From JAAFIP01 sp043774625 (lineage in GTDB: Bacteria > Pseudomonadota > Gammaproteobacteria > Burkholderiales > Burkholderiaceae_C), in NCBI GenBank assembly GCA_043774625.1, contig JAYVTG010000017.1:19214-83213 (forward strand): a stretch of DNA of 64,000 bases. Direction: 5' to 3'. A program made the position numbers and the translations under genes. Shown piece by piece: positions 56,286-64,000 of this stretch. Position 1 is the first letter of the stretch. Every line of letters begins with the position of its first letter. The notes beneath the pieces are model-generated. The model was given only the letters and a program-made list of their open reading frames with translations, was not told where the DNA came from and did not search any database.

Positions 56286-57536
56286 ATGAATGATTTAGCA
56301 GGTAAACATATCGTTTTGGGCCTTACGGGCGGCATTGCGGCTTATAAGGGGGCCGAGTTGTGCCGCGCCTTGATTAAAGAGGGCGCGACCGTGCAGGTGG
56401 TGATGACCGAGGGCGCGGAGCAGTTTATGACGGCGGTGACCATGCAGGCGCTTAGTGGGCGCACGGTGTACACCAGCCAATGGGATGCACGCGAGGCGAA
56501 CAATATGCCGCATATCAACCTGTCGCGCGAGGCGGATGCGATTGTGATTGCACCGGCCTCGGCAGACTTTATGGCCAAGCTGTTGCACGGGCGGGCGGAT
56601 GATTTGCTGAGTTTGATGTGCCTGGCAAGGCCTCGGGCCAATAGCGAAATAACGGGTAAGGGTGGCGGTGCCAAAGAAGTCCCCTTGCTGATTGCGCCCG
56701 CCATGAACCGCGAAATGTGGTCGCACCCCGCAACGCAGCGCAATATGCAGCAACTGGCTGCTGATGGTGCCCACTTTCTGGGCGTGGGCAGCGGCTTTCA
56801 AGCCTGTGGCGAGACGGGCGATGGTCGCATGCTGGAACCTGCCGAGTTGCTGCAAGATGTCATTGCATTTTTTCAACCCAAAGTGTTGGTTGGGCAGCAT
56901 GTATTGGTCACCGCGGGCCCCACGTTTGAGGCCATTGACCCGGTGCGCGGCATTACCAATTTGTCCAGCGGAAAAATGGGTTTTGCCATTGCGCGCGCAG
57001 CGCATGAAGCCGGTGCGCAGGTCACTTTAGTGGCTGGGCCGGTCAGTTTACCCACGCCGCGCGGTGTGACGCGTGTAGACGTGAAATCTGCACAAAATAT
57101 GCTCCATGCCAGCGTAGAATATGCGCGAGCAGCTACTGTATTTATAGCAACCGCTGCGGTGGCAGACTGGCGGCCTGCCAACACGGCAGATCAAAAAATA
57201 AAGAAAGACGGCAGCGGCAAAACACCTGTGATGGAGTTTGTAGAGAACGCCGACATTTTGGCAACCATTGCCAAAAGCGAACGCGCTGCGCAAGGCCAGC
57301 TGTATTGCGTGGGCTTTGCGGCTGAGAGCGAAAACCTGCTGGCCAATGCCACTGCCAAGCGCGTGCGTAAAGGCGTGCCTTTGCTGGTGGGTAATATGGG
57401 CCCGGCGACTTTTGGGCAAGACGACAATGCGCTGCTGCTCGTTGATGCCGAGGGCAGCCGCGAGTTGCCGCATGCTTCCAAGCTGATGTTGGCCAGGCAG
57501 CTGATAGCGGAGATTAGTTTGCGCATCAACGCATGA
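56286..57536 (+). CDS. coaBC: bifunctional phosphopantothenoylcysteine decarboxylase/synthetase
   Basis: Two steps of coenzyme A synthesis. The 416-residue protein has the CoaC flavoprotein domain (GLTGGIAAYKGAELCRAL, MPHINLSREADAIVIAPASADF, PAMNREMW and the substrate-clamp Cys in GFQACGETGDGRM) and the CoaB domain (LVTAGPTFEAIDPVRGITNLSSGKMG, AAVADWRP). In CoaB a 40-bp repeat copy encodes ASVEYARAATVFIA just before the conserved AAVADW. Confidence 0.95.
   Translation: MNDLAGKHIVLGLTGGIAAYKGAELCRALIKEGATVQVVMTEGAEQFMTAVTMQALSGRTVYTSQWDAREANNMPHINLSREADAIVIAPASADFMAKLLHGRADDLLSLMCLARPRANSEITGKGGGAKEVPLLIAPAMNREMWSHPATQRNMQQLAADGAHFLGVGSGFQACGETGDGRMLEPAELLQDVIAFFQPKVLVGQHVLVTAGPTFEAIDPVRGITNLSSGKMGFAIARAAHEAGAQVTLVAGPVSLPTPRGVTRVDVKSAQNMLHASVEYARAATVFIATAAVADWRPANTADQKIKKDGSGKTPVMEFVENADILATIAKSERAAQGQLYCVGFAAESENLLANATAKRVRKGVPLLVGNMGPATFGQDDNALLLVDAEGSRELPHASKLMLARQLIAEISLRINA
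57109..57148 (+). repeat. 40-bp dispersed repeat inside coaBC
   Basis: CCAGCGTAGAATATGCGCG then AGCAGCTACTGTATTTATAGC, exactly 40 bases and close to consensus, though it lies in a conserved enzyme. Confidence 0.85.
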
Positions 57537-57584
57537 TGTGCATTGCATGCGTTGAGCCGGTTTTTCATGAGCGGTGCTGAAATT

Positions 57585-57628
57585 TATCCTTGCAAATAGT
57601 GGAATTAAACTCCATAATTGCAAGGATA
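57585..57628. promoter_or_regulatory. 44-bp palindromic leader directly before the DUF4143 ATPase start
   Basis: TATCCTTGCAA (57585-57595) and TTGCAAGGATA (57618-57628) are perfect inverted arms, with weaker inner arms around TGGA/TCCA. The right arm contains the AAGGA ribosome site and ends where the ATG begins. It could be an autoregulatory operator or an RNA hairpin hiding the start. Confidence 0.75.
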
Positions 57629-58810
57629 ATGACTGCTCCCATCCATCGCACCCTGTTAGCACAACTTACCGACGAGCTACAGCACTCGCCTGCCGTAGCA
57701 TTGTTAGGGCCGCGCCAAGTCGGCAAAACCACCCTGGCCCTAGAGGCCGCCAAAACCATTCCCAGCATTTACCTCGACCTTGAGTCTGAGCGCGACCTGG
57801 GCAAACTGGCGCAACCCGAGCTTTACCTTGCGGGCCACCTGGACAAGCTGGTTATTCTAGATGAAGTCCATCGCCTGCCCGGCCTGTTTGCGTTGCTGCG
57901 CGGGCTGATTGACCAGGCAAGGCGCGATGGCAAGCGTGCAGGCCAATATCTGCTGTTGGGTTCTGCTTCGCTTGACCTGCTGCAACAATCTGGCGAAACG
58001 CTGGCTGGCCGCATCGCCTACCTGGAGCTGGGAACATTGAACATACTGGAGGCGGGGGCTAAACAAGCCGATGCACTCTGGCTGCGTGGTGGTTTTCCAG
58101 AAAGTATGACTGCGCCCAGTGACGCGCGTAGCCTGCGCTGGCGGCAAAACTTTGTTCGTGCCTACTTGGAGCGCGACATACCCCAGTTCGGCCCGCGCAT
58201 CCCGGCTGAAACTTTGCGCCGCTTGTGGTCCATGCTGGCACACCATCAGGGCGGCCTGCTCAATGTGGCGCAACTGGCCCGTAATATCGGGGTGGATGTT
58301 AAAACAGCGCGCGGCTACATCGACCTGCTGTGCGCCTTGCTGCTGGTGCGTCGCTTGATGCCCTGGCATGCCAACTTGGGCAAACGACTTGTCAAGTCCC
58401 CCAAGGTGTATGTGCGCGACAGCGGCCTGGTACATGCCCTGCTAGATATTGAGACCCGCGAAGTATTGCTGGGTCACCCCGTGGTGGGGGCGAGTTGGGA
58501 AGGCTTTGTGATTGAAAACCTGCTGAGCTGCGCGCCCACCAGCGTGCAGAGCTTTTTTTACCGCAGCAACGGCGGCGCAGAAATTGATTTGCTACTGGCC
58601 TGGCCCAGCGGAGAGCTGTGGGCAATTGAAATCAAGCGCAGCTTAAGCCCCAAGCTAGAGCGCGGCTTTCATGCAGCGTGCGATGACCTCAAGCCATCTC
58701 GCAAGCTGGTGGTGTACCCGGGCAACGAGGCTTTTCCACTAGGGCATGATGTGCAGGCTGTGCCACTGGAAACACTGTGCGCAGAGTTGGCCTTAAAAAC
58801 TACAATCTGA
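57629..58810 (+). CDS. AAA-type ATPase with DUF4143 domain
   Basis: A 393-residue ATPase: Walker A LLGPRQVGKTTLA, Walker B LVILDEVHRLPG, sensor LLLGSASLDLL, then the DUF4143 C-terminal domain with YVRDSGLVHALL and a PD-(D/E)XK-like end (GGAEIDLLLAWPSGELWAIEIKRS). Such proteins are common, often lone accessory genes of unknown role. The start after the palindrome (MTAPIHRTL) is preferred to an in-frame TTG inside the left arm. Confidence 0.9.
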   Translation: MTAPIHRTLLAQLTDELQHSPAVALLGPRQVGKTTLALEAAKTIPSIYLDLESERDLGKLAQPELYLAGHLDKLVILDEVHRLPGLFALLRGLIDQARRDGKRAGQYLLLGSASLDLLQQSGETLAGRIAYLELGTLNILEAGAKQADALWLRGGFPESMTAPSDARSLRWRQNFVRAYLERDIPQFGPRIPAETLRRLWSMLAHHQGGLLNVAQLARNIGVDVKTARGYIDLLCALLLVRRLMPWHANLGKRLVKSPKVYVRDSGLVHALLDIETREVLLGHPVVGASWEGFVIENLLSCAPTSVQSFFYRSNGGAEIDLLLAWPSGELWAIEIKRSLSPKLERGFHAACDDLKPSRKLVVYPGNEAFPLGHDVQAVPLETLCAELALKTTI

Positions 58811-58828
58811 ATCTTATTAGACTTAAAT

Positions 58829-58870
58829 CCAAGCACTGGATACATGCGCAAGCAGCTATCAAATTAATAG
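58829..58870 (+). repeat. 40-bp dispersed repeat between the ATPase gene and dut
   Basis: Forward copy: ATGCGCAAGCAGCTATC and AAATTAATAG are clear; the left end (AAGCACTGGATAC) is altered. Confidence 0.7.
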
Positions 58871-58886
58871 TAAAAAACAAGACCCC

Positions 58887-59333
58887 ATGAAACTAGACGT
58901 CAAAATATTAGACCCCCGCCTCACAAATAACCTGCCTGCTTACGCCACACCCGGCAGCGCGGGGCTAGACCTGCGCGCTTGTCTGCAAGAACCGCTCACT
59001 CTGCAGCCCAACGCCTGGCAACTAGTGCCTACCGGCATGGCCATCTACCTGCAAGACCCTGGCTACGCAGCGATGATTTTGCCGCGCTCGGGCATGGGGC
59101 ATAAACATGGCATCGTACTCGGTAATTTGGTGGGGTTGATTGACAGCGATTACCAGGGGCAACTGATGGTGAGCGCCTGGAACCGTTCGCCAACGGCCTT
59201 TACGATTGAGCCGATGGAGCGCATTGCGCAACTGGTGATCGTGCCGGTGGTGCAGGCGCAGTTCAATATCGTCAACGAGTTTGTCGCTACCGAGCGCGGC
59301 GAAGGCGGTTACGGCTCTACGGGCAAGGCATAA
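58887..59333 (+). CDS. dut: dUTP diphosphatase
   Basis: Hydrolyses dUTP to dUMP. The 148-residue trimeric dUTPase has all five motifs: AGLDLRA, PRSGMGHKHG, GNLVGLIDSDYQG, MERIAQLVIVP and the C-terminal glycine-rich ERGEGGYGSTG. It lies 2 bases before rlmD. Confidence 0.97.
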   Translation: MKLDVKILDPRLTNNLPAYATPGSAGLDLRACLQEPLTLQPNAWQLVPTGMAIYLQDPGYAAMILPRSGMGHKHGIVLGNLVGLIDSDYQGQLMVSAWNRSPTAFTIEPMERIAQLVIVPVVQAQFNIVNEFVATERGEGGYGSTGKA

Positions 59334-59335
59334 AC

Positions 59336-60904
59336 ATGGGCCGCGCTAAAAGACGGGCCAAGAAAGACCCAAACTATGTGCCGCCCGTAGTGCTCAACGA
59401 CGATGGCAGTCCCAAGGTCTACCCACCAGCGCCACGCTACTTGATTGAATCTTTGGACATTGAAGCCCAAGGGATTGCGCGGCGCGCATTGCCGCTGGCT
59501 GATGCGTCGGAGATAGATGCCGATACGCAGGAGGCGCAAGAAGCTGATGGCAAAGTGGTTTTTATAGAAGGCGCTTTGCCGCTTGAAATTGTCAGCGCGC
59601 AGATTCATCGCAAAAAGAACAACTGGGAAGCGGGCACGGTCAATACTATTCACCGTGAGTCATCGCAGCGCGTGAAGCCAGGGTGCGAGCATTTTGGCTT
59701 GCACGCAGGTGCCTGCGGTGGCTGCAAGATGCAGCACCTGCATGCAGATGCCCAAGTGGCCGTCAAGCAGCGTGTGCTGGAAGACCAGCTGTGGCACCTG
59801 TCCAAGGTAAAAGCAGAAACCTTGCTGCGCCCCATTGCTGGGCCTGCCTGGGGCTACCGATACCGTGCGCGGTTGTCAGTGAAAAACGTACTGAAAAAAG
59901 GCGAAGTACTGATCGGTTTCCATGAGCGAAAAAGTCGTTATGTGGCCGACATCAATAGCTGCCCGATTCTGGTGCCGCATGTGAGCGCCATGCTGATGCC
60001 ACTGCGCGCACTGATCGCCAGCATGGATGCCAAAAACACGGTGCCGCAAATTGAATTGGCCGCGGGTGACACGGTGACTGCCCTGGTGCTGCGGCATCTG
60101 GAGCCGCTGAGCCATGATGACTTGCACAAGCTGCGCGACTTTGCTGCTGCGCACAAGGTGCAATGGTGGTTGCAGTCCAAAGGGCCTGATACGGTGAAGC
60201 TGCTGGACGAAGGTGGCGAAGTTTTGAGCTACCAGTTGCCCGAATTTGGCGTGACCATGCCCTTCAAACCGACCGACTTTACCCAAGTCAACCCGCATAT
60301 CAACCGCGTACTGGTCAGCCGTGCGCTGCGTCTTTTAGACGTACAAAAATACGAACGTGTGATTGACTGGTTTTGCGGCTTGGGCAACTTCACCTTGCCA
60401 CTGGCCACCCAGGCGCGCGAGGTGTTGGGTATTGAGGGCAGCGACACGTTAGTACAGCGTGCAACCGAGAATTTACGTGTAAATATGCCCAATGCCACCG
60501 TGGATAATGCGCAAGCAGCTACTAAATTTGTAGCGCGTGACTTGTTTGAAATGACAGGCCAAATGCTCATCGACGATGGTACGGCAGACAAATGGCTGGT
60601 AGATCCGCCACGCGAAGGCGCTTTTGCACTGGTGAAAGCTTTGGCCGATTTGCACCAGCAAAGCATGGGTCAACTGGCTGACGTAGAAGAGGGTAAAGCA
60701 GCCCCCATACCTGTTGTGTTCAATGGTTGGCAACCACCGCAACGCATCGTCTACGTGAGCTGTAACCCGGCAACATTGGCGCGCGATGCAGGCATTCTGG
60801 TGCACAGCGCAGGCTACCGCTGCACGGCGGCGGGTGTGATCAACATGTTTCCGCACACAGCGCATGTGGAAAGCATGGCGATGTTTGAGCGCCAAAGTTT
60901 GTAG
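59336..60904 (+). CDS. rlmD: 23S rRNA (uracil-5-)-methyltransferase RlmD
   Basis: SAM-dependent enzyme that methylates a uridine of 23S rRNA. The 522-residue protein has Fe-S cysteines (CEHFGLHAGACGGC plus NSCPI), the SAM motif VIDWFCGLGNFTLPLA, VDPPREGAF and the catalytic Cys loop IVYVSCNPATLARD. The N-terminus is unusually long (~60 extra residues before the TRAM-like part). A 40-bp repeat copy encodes NATVDNAQAATKFVA. Confidence 0.93.
   Translation: MGRAKRRAKKDPNYVPPVVLNDDGSPKVYPPAPRYLIESLDIEAQGIARRALPLADASEIDADTQEAQEADGKVVFIEGALPLEIVSAQIHRKKNNWEAGTVNTIHRESSQRVKPGCEHFGLHAGACGGCKMQHLHADAQVAVKQRVLEDQLWHLSKVKAETLLRPIAGPAWGYRYRARLSVKNVLKKGEVLIGFHERKSRYVADINSCPILVPHVSAMLMPLRALIASMDAKNTVPQIELAAGDTVTALVLRHLEPLSHDDLHKLRDFAAAHKVQWWLQSKGPDTVKLLDEGGEVLSYQLPEFGVTMPFKPTDFTQVNPHINRVLVSRALRLLDVQKYERVIDWFCGLGNFTLPLATQAREVLGIEGSDTLVQRATENLRVNMPNATVDNAQAATKFVARDLFEMTGQMLIDDGTADKWLVDPPREGAFALVKALADLHQQSMGQLADVEEGKAAPIPVVFNGWQPPQRIVYVSCNPATLARDAGILVHSAGYRCTAAGVINMFPHTAHVESMAMFERQSL
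60495..60534 (+). repeat. 40-bp dispersed repeat inside rlmD
   Basis: CCACCGTGGATAATGCGCA then AGCAGCTACTAAATTTGTAGC, exactly 40 bases, read in the stop-free forward frame. Confidence 0.8.
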
Positions 60905-60921
60905 CTGGGCTTGTAGCCTGA

Positions 60922-61827
60922 TCAGTCTTGCGCGGGCAACTTGGCGCAGTCGATTTCTGTAGCTCCTTTGGCAGAAGGGGTCTGATCTTCGCTGTCAGAA
61001 ACACGGTACGGCTTGCTATACCAGCTCGTTACAGGTTTGCCGTCACATATGCTGGGTAGATATTTGTTCTGGCGTTCTGCGTCAACAAATGCTTTGTCCA
61101 GCCGTGGGAACCCTGAAGATTTGGCTACTTCAACTTTGAGAACAGCTCCAGTTTTTGATACTAAAACCCGCAGTATTGCACTGCCTGTTTCTCCGAGCGT
61201 CTTTGAAATATTGCTGAGTTTGGGTATGACTTCAGTCATCGCTTCGGCTGCTTTACCGACACCAGAAAACTCACTAGCGCGAGCAGCAGTTGGCGTCACA
61301 GGCGCTTGTGGCATGGCTGCCTTGGCTGTGGCTACAGTAGCGGGGACTTGTGGCTCTGGTGCGCCCATGGGCGCGTTTGGCGCAGGTGTTGGGTTGTTGC
61401 TGGCTACCGGCAAGCTTACGGGTGCTTGCGCCACAGGTGCTGTAACGGCTGGCGTCACGGGAGATTCCGCAGGCTTGAGAGTCTCAGGAGTAGCCAATAG
61501 TTTGGCAGGCGGGGGTGACTTCTTGTCCTGGGTTTTTACCGGCTCCGGCTTGGCTACGGGTATGGGCTCAACGCGTGGCACCACGGGCTCAGGCTTTGGC
61601 TCGGGGGGCGTTAGCTTTTGGGTCACGAGCATGACCATGGGCATCAGCCTACTGGTCGCGCGCTCAAGCAAATGGGTTTTGATGATCCACAGCAAGGTTG
61701 CGTGCAGCAGCATGACGCCCAGGACCATAAGCCCAAGATGTTTACCTGTCGGCAGCGCAGAGGTTTGAAGGCGTGCAATCACAATATTCGTAAAGGAGTT
61801 TAGCGCCAAACAAAGCGCAGCCAGCAC
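60922..61827 (-). CDS. TonB-like energy transducer protein
   Basis: A 301-residue protein with an N-terminal membrane anchor (GLMVLGVMLLHATLLWII), a long Pro/Ala/Lys-rich periplasmic linker (PPEPKPEPVVPRVEPIPVAKPEPVK) and a C-terminal TonB-type domain (AILRVLVSKTGAVLKVEVAKSSGFPRLDKAF). No exbB/exbD genes are adjacent. Its first 28 bases overlap the MFS gene, so the true start may be further in. Partner receptors are unknown. Confidence 0.8.
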   Translation of the reverse strand: MLAALCLALNSFTNIVIARLQTSALPTGKHLGLMVLGVMLLHATLLWIIKTHLLERATSRLMPMVMLVTQKLTPPEPKPEPVVPRVEPIPVAKPEPVKTQDKKSPPPAKLLATPETLKPAESPVTPAVTAPVAQAPVSLPVASNNPTPAPNAPMGAPEPQVPATVATAKAAMPQAPVTPTAARASEFSGVGKAAEAMTEVIPKLSNISKTLGETGSAILRVLVSKTGAVLKVEVAKSSGFPRLDKAFVDAERQNKYLPSICDGKPVTSWYSKPYRVSDSEDQTPSAKGATEIDCAKLPAQD

Positions 61828-62963
61828 GCCCAGACTATCATCATCAAACCGGCAAACATATACGGCAGCGCCAGGTTGGCGTGGTACAGCCAGGTCGATA
61901 CAAGCGGTGCCACCACCATGCCCAGAGCCTGCGTGGCAGATAAAGCGCCTGCTGCGCTGCCTTGCTCAGACTCACTCACGCTCAGCGAGGTCAGCGACTG
62001 AAAGCCCGGAAACACAAAACCAAAACCAAAACCAGCACAAAAATACATCATGCCCAGCATCCAGGGGGCTGAGGCAAAGGGTGTGGCTGCAAAGCCGCTG
62101 CCTGCTACCAGGCTACCGATCATGATGAGCTGTATGGGCTTGGGCTTGAACCTGCGTACCAGTAGCTGAGCGACTATAAGCGCTACACCCACGCAAAACA
62201 GCATCATGCCGGCCATGGACGCGGCATTACGGGTGTCCAGCTTGAACAAGTCTTGCACCAAAAACCCGGTGTTGACTTGCGCTGTGACAATGCAAAACAT
62301 GGCCAAAAAGGCGCTGATGCTGCCAATGCGAATGCGTGTGTCTGTGAACCGCAGTGCGGGTATGTCACCCGCAGCAGGGTTGAGGGGCAACGCTGGCAAA
62401 CGTTTGGCTACCAGCCACAGCGCCAGCAGGCCTACGCAGGCGCTAAATGCCACGGGTGCAGCCAAATGCCAGCGCGACAGCATGGCGGCGCTGGCTGGGC
62501 CAATAATCAGCCCCAATGCAGACCCCATGCCCAGCGACGCCATGCCCGATGCACGTGTTTCGCGCGTGGTGCTTTGCGCCACATAGGCTTGCGCCATGGT
62601 GGGCAGGGCAGAATAAAACAGCGACACCGTGCTGCGCACCACCAGCAACAACACAAAGGCAAGTAGCGCACTCCACCAGTGCGCAATGCTACCCAGCACC
62701 ACACCGATCAGCAGCGTAAACGTAGCGGCATAACCCAATAAGCCCCGCAGCATCACGCCATGCGGGCCCATGCGGTCACCCAAGCGGCCCCAGGGGCGGC
62801 TAGACAACATCCACAGCAGGCCCGACGCAGTCACGATAACGCCCACCTGCCATTCGGCAATGCCCACCTGGCGCGCAATAGGTCCCAGCACCGCGTTAAA
62901 CGCCATAAACCCCATGGATACCAAGGCCATGACAATAATTAGTACACGCTGGATAGAGAACAT
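61800..62963 (-). CDS. major facilitator superfamily transporter
   Basis: A 387-residue protein with 12 hydrophobic helices and the loop 2-3 motif SRPWGRLGDRMGPHGVM of MFS drug/sugar-type carriers. The second half has MYFCAGFGFGFVFPGFQSL. It could export drugs or metabolites; the substrate is unknown. It overlaps the start of the TonB-like gene downstream. Confidence 0.88.
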   Translation of the reverse strand: MFSIQRVLIIVMALVSMGFMAFNAVLGPIARQVGIAEWQVGVIVTASGLLWMLSSRPWGRLGDRMGPHGVMLRGLLGYAATFTLLIGVVLGSIAHWWSALLAFVLLLVVRSTVSLFYSALPTMAQAYVAQSTTRETRASGMASLGMGSALGLIIGPASAAMLSRWHLAAPVAFSACVGLLALWLVAKRLPALPLNPAAGDIPALRFTDTRIRIGSISAFLAMFCIVTAQVNTGFLVQDLFKLDTRNAASMAGMMLFCVGVALIVAQLLVRRFKPKPIQLIMIGSLVAGSGFAATPFASAPWMLGMMYFCAGFGFGFVFPGFQSLTSLSVSESEQGSAAGALSATQALGMVVAPLVSTWLYHANLALPYMFAGLMMIVWACWLRFVWR

Positions 62964-62997
62964 GCAGATTGCCTTTTAGACCAAAATATAGGGTTTG

Positions 62998-63037
62998 CCA
63001 GGGCGGAATATGCGCGAGCAGCTATTAATAGTGTAGC
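62998..63037 (+). repeat. 40-bp dispersed repeat between ppsR and the MFS gene
   Basis: CCAGGGCGGAATATGCGCG then the AGCAGCTATT core and TGTAGC end, exactly 40 bases, ending 6 bases before the ppsR stop. Confidence 0.85.
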
Positions 63038-63042
63038 AACTG

Positions 63043-63870
63043 TCAATAAGTCAAACGCTCAGGCCGAATCTCTTGCAAGATGGTCGTGGCAATTTCTTCG
63101 ATGGATTTGGTCGTTGTGCTCAACCAGCGAATGCCCGCTCGGCGCATCATGGTTTCGGCTTCGCTGACTTCCATGCGGCAGTTTTGCAGGCTGGCGTATT
63201 GGCTATCAGGGCGGCGTTCTTGACGCACTTCGTGCAAGCGTTCGGGGTTGATGGTCAGGCCAAATATTTTCTTTTTGTGCGGCACCAATGCAGGCGGCAG
63301 GTGCTGGCGCTCAAAGTCTTCGGGAATGAGCGGGTAATTGCTGGCTTTGAGGCCATATTGCATGGCCAGGTACAGTGACGTAGGTGTTTTACCGCTACGG
63401 CTTACGCCGACCAAAATCACATCCGACTGTTCTAGGTCTTTATGGCTCTGCCCATCGTCATGCGCCAGACTGAAGTTGATCGCTTCAATCCGGTCATGGT
63501 AGGCCTTGCTCTTGCTCACATCGCTAAAGCGGCCAATACGGTGGTTACTTTTGATGCCCAGCTCCTCCTCCAGCGGGTGTACAAAGGTGCCAAACATGTC
63601 GTGCATCATCGCCTGCTCGTGGCAGCCGGTATTGATGACGCGCAGCACGTCCATGTTGACTAGGGTGAGAAAAACAATGGGTTTTTTGCCCTCTACCTGC
63701 GCAGTGTGCTGCACCTGGCGCACTGCCTGATGGGCTTTGTCTACCGTGTCGATAAATGGCAGACGCACATGGCGCGGTTCCATTTCAAACTGCGCAAGAA
63801 TGGCATTGCCAAAGGTCTCGGCAGTAATGCCGGTGCCATCGGAGATGAAGAATACGGTGCGGGTGGTCAT
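63043..63870 (-). CDS. ppsR: phosphoenolpyruvate synthase regulatory protein (kinase/pyrophosphorylase)
   Basis: A 275-residue DUF299 protein that switches PEP synthase off (ADP-dependent phosphorylation) and on (Pi-dependent removal). It starts MTTRTVFFISDGTGITAETFG and has the P-loop VILVGVSRSGKTPTSLYLA. The start at 63870 is the family Met; the longer frame upstream has no similarity. The ppsA target gene often lies divergently upstream and could be just outside the window. The final 130 bases hold only the upstream region. Confidence 0.95.
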   Translation of the reverse strand: MTTRTVFFISDGTGITAETFGNAILAQFEMEPRHVRLPFIDTVDKAHQAVRQVQHTAQVEGKKPIVFLTLVNMDVLRVINTGCHEQAMMHDMFGTFVHPLEEELGIKSNHRIGRFSDVSKSKAYHDRIEAINFSLAHDDGQSHKDLEQSDVILVGVSRSGKTPTSLYLAMQYGLKASNYPLIPEDFERQHLPPALVPHKKKIFGLTINPERLHEVRQERRPDSQYASLQNCRMEVSEAETMMRRAGIRWLSTTTKSIEEIATTILQEIRPERLTY

Positions 63871-64000
63871 AGTGGCTTGATTATTGCCCAGGTTGATGAT
63901 GAACTTGAGGGGATTGGCCAACCGCTTGCGCTGTCTGGCAGGCTGGGTGCGCGGATACCGTAGGTAAAAGGGGGAGCCAGGTACAAAAGCTGACAAGAAG

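Overview
The window looks like a piece of chromosome from a betaproteobacterium of the order Burkholderiales, most likely a member of the Comamonadaceae close to Rhodoferax or Polaromonas. This is inferred from gene order (rapZ-recN-nadK/hrcA, gmk-rpoZ-spoT, yicC-kinase-phosphatase-rph-rdgB-hemW, ure/urt, pyrG-kdsA-eno-ftsB), from the protein sequences, and from a 40-bp dispersed repeat of a type I recall from that family. No database search was possible. Names are family recognitions made by reading motifs.

Region by region. 1-7250: the end of a dynamin-like GTPase gene, mutY, the leftward group nadK-recN-rapZ, hrcA and tRNA-Arg(ACG). 7268-19333: a visibly more GC-rich block of eight metabolic genes plus a GntR-type regulator, lying between tRNA-Arg and greB. 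It encodes an acyl-CoA synthetase, a ThDP-dependent lyase/decarboxylase, an AEC-type transporter, a Rieske protein, a PQQ dehydrogenase with a lanthanide-type metal signature, an epoxide-hydrolase-like enzyme and a DUF1800/DUF1501 exported pair. Two intergenic regions of this block carry paired copies of a palindrome centred on CTCTGAATTCAGAG, which look like operators of one local regulon. The block has none of the dispersed repeats seen on both sides, so it is probably acquired.

19462-30319: housekeeping genes (greB, spoT, rpoZ, gmk, yicC, a Ser/Thr kinase and PP2C phosphatase pair, rph, rdgB, hemW), tRNA-Ser(UGA) and a short class III CoA-transferase. 30348-41662: a complete urea module. 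The urease genes ureA-small ORF-ureB-C-E-F-G run left and the urea ABC transporter urtABCDE runs right from a shared intergenic region with a clear sigma-54 promoter. ureD stands alone beyond urtE. 41667-44709: a second AEC transporter, a Bug/TctC binding protein and xerD.

44710-46710: a small variable islet. Two imperfect inverted copies of a MITE-like sequence flank a heptanucleotide tandem repeat, an IS3 orfA remnant and an AT-rich two-gene unit (a Cys-rich zinc-ribbon-like protein and a PD-(D/E)XK nuclease-like protein). 46711-64000: a cytoplasmic trypsin-like protease, a DUF455 protein, an orphan AbrB-like protein, a gamma-carbonic-anhydrase-like protein, hslO, a NadR-like kinase, ftsB-eno-DUF1330-kdsA-pyrG, coaBC, a DUF4143 ATPase with a palindromic leader, dut, rlmD, a TonB-like protein, an MFS transporter and ppsR.

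The most unusual features are these. (1) The 40-bp repeat occurs about 19 times, and 11 copies lie inside genes. Those 11 use only the one open frame available on each strand, and some encode signal peptides or membrane segments. (2) The acquired block could form a route from epoxide to 1,2-diol to 2-hydroxy acid to 2-hydroxyacyl-CoA and then C1 cleavage, under one palindrome regulon. (3) The small nuclease/zinc-ribbon islet between MITE copies has no function I recognise.
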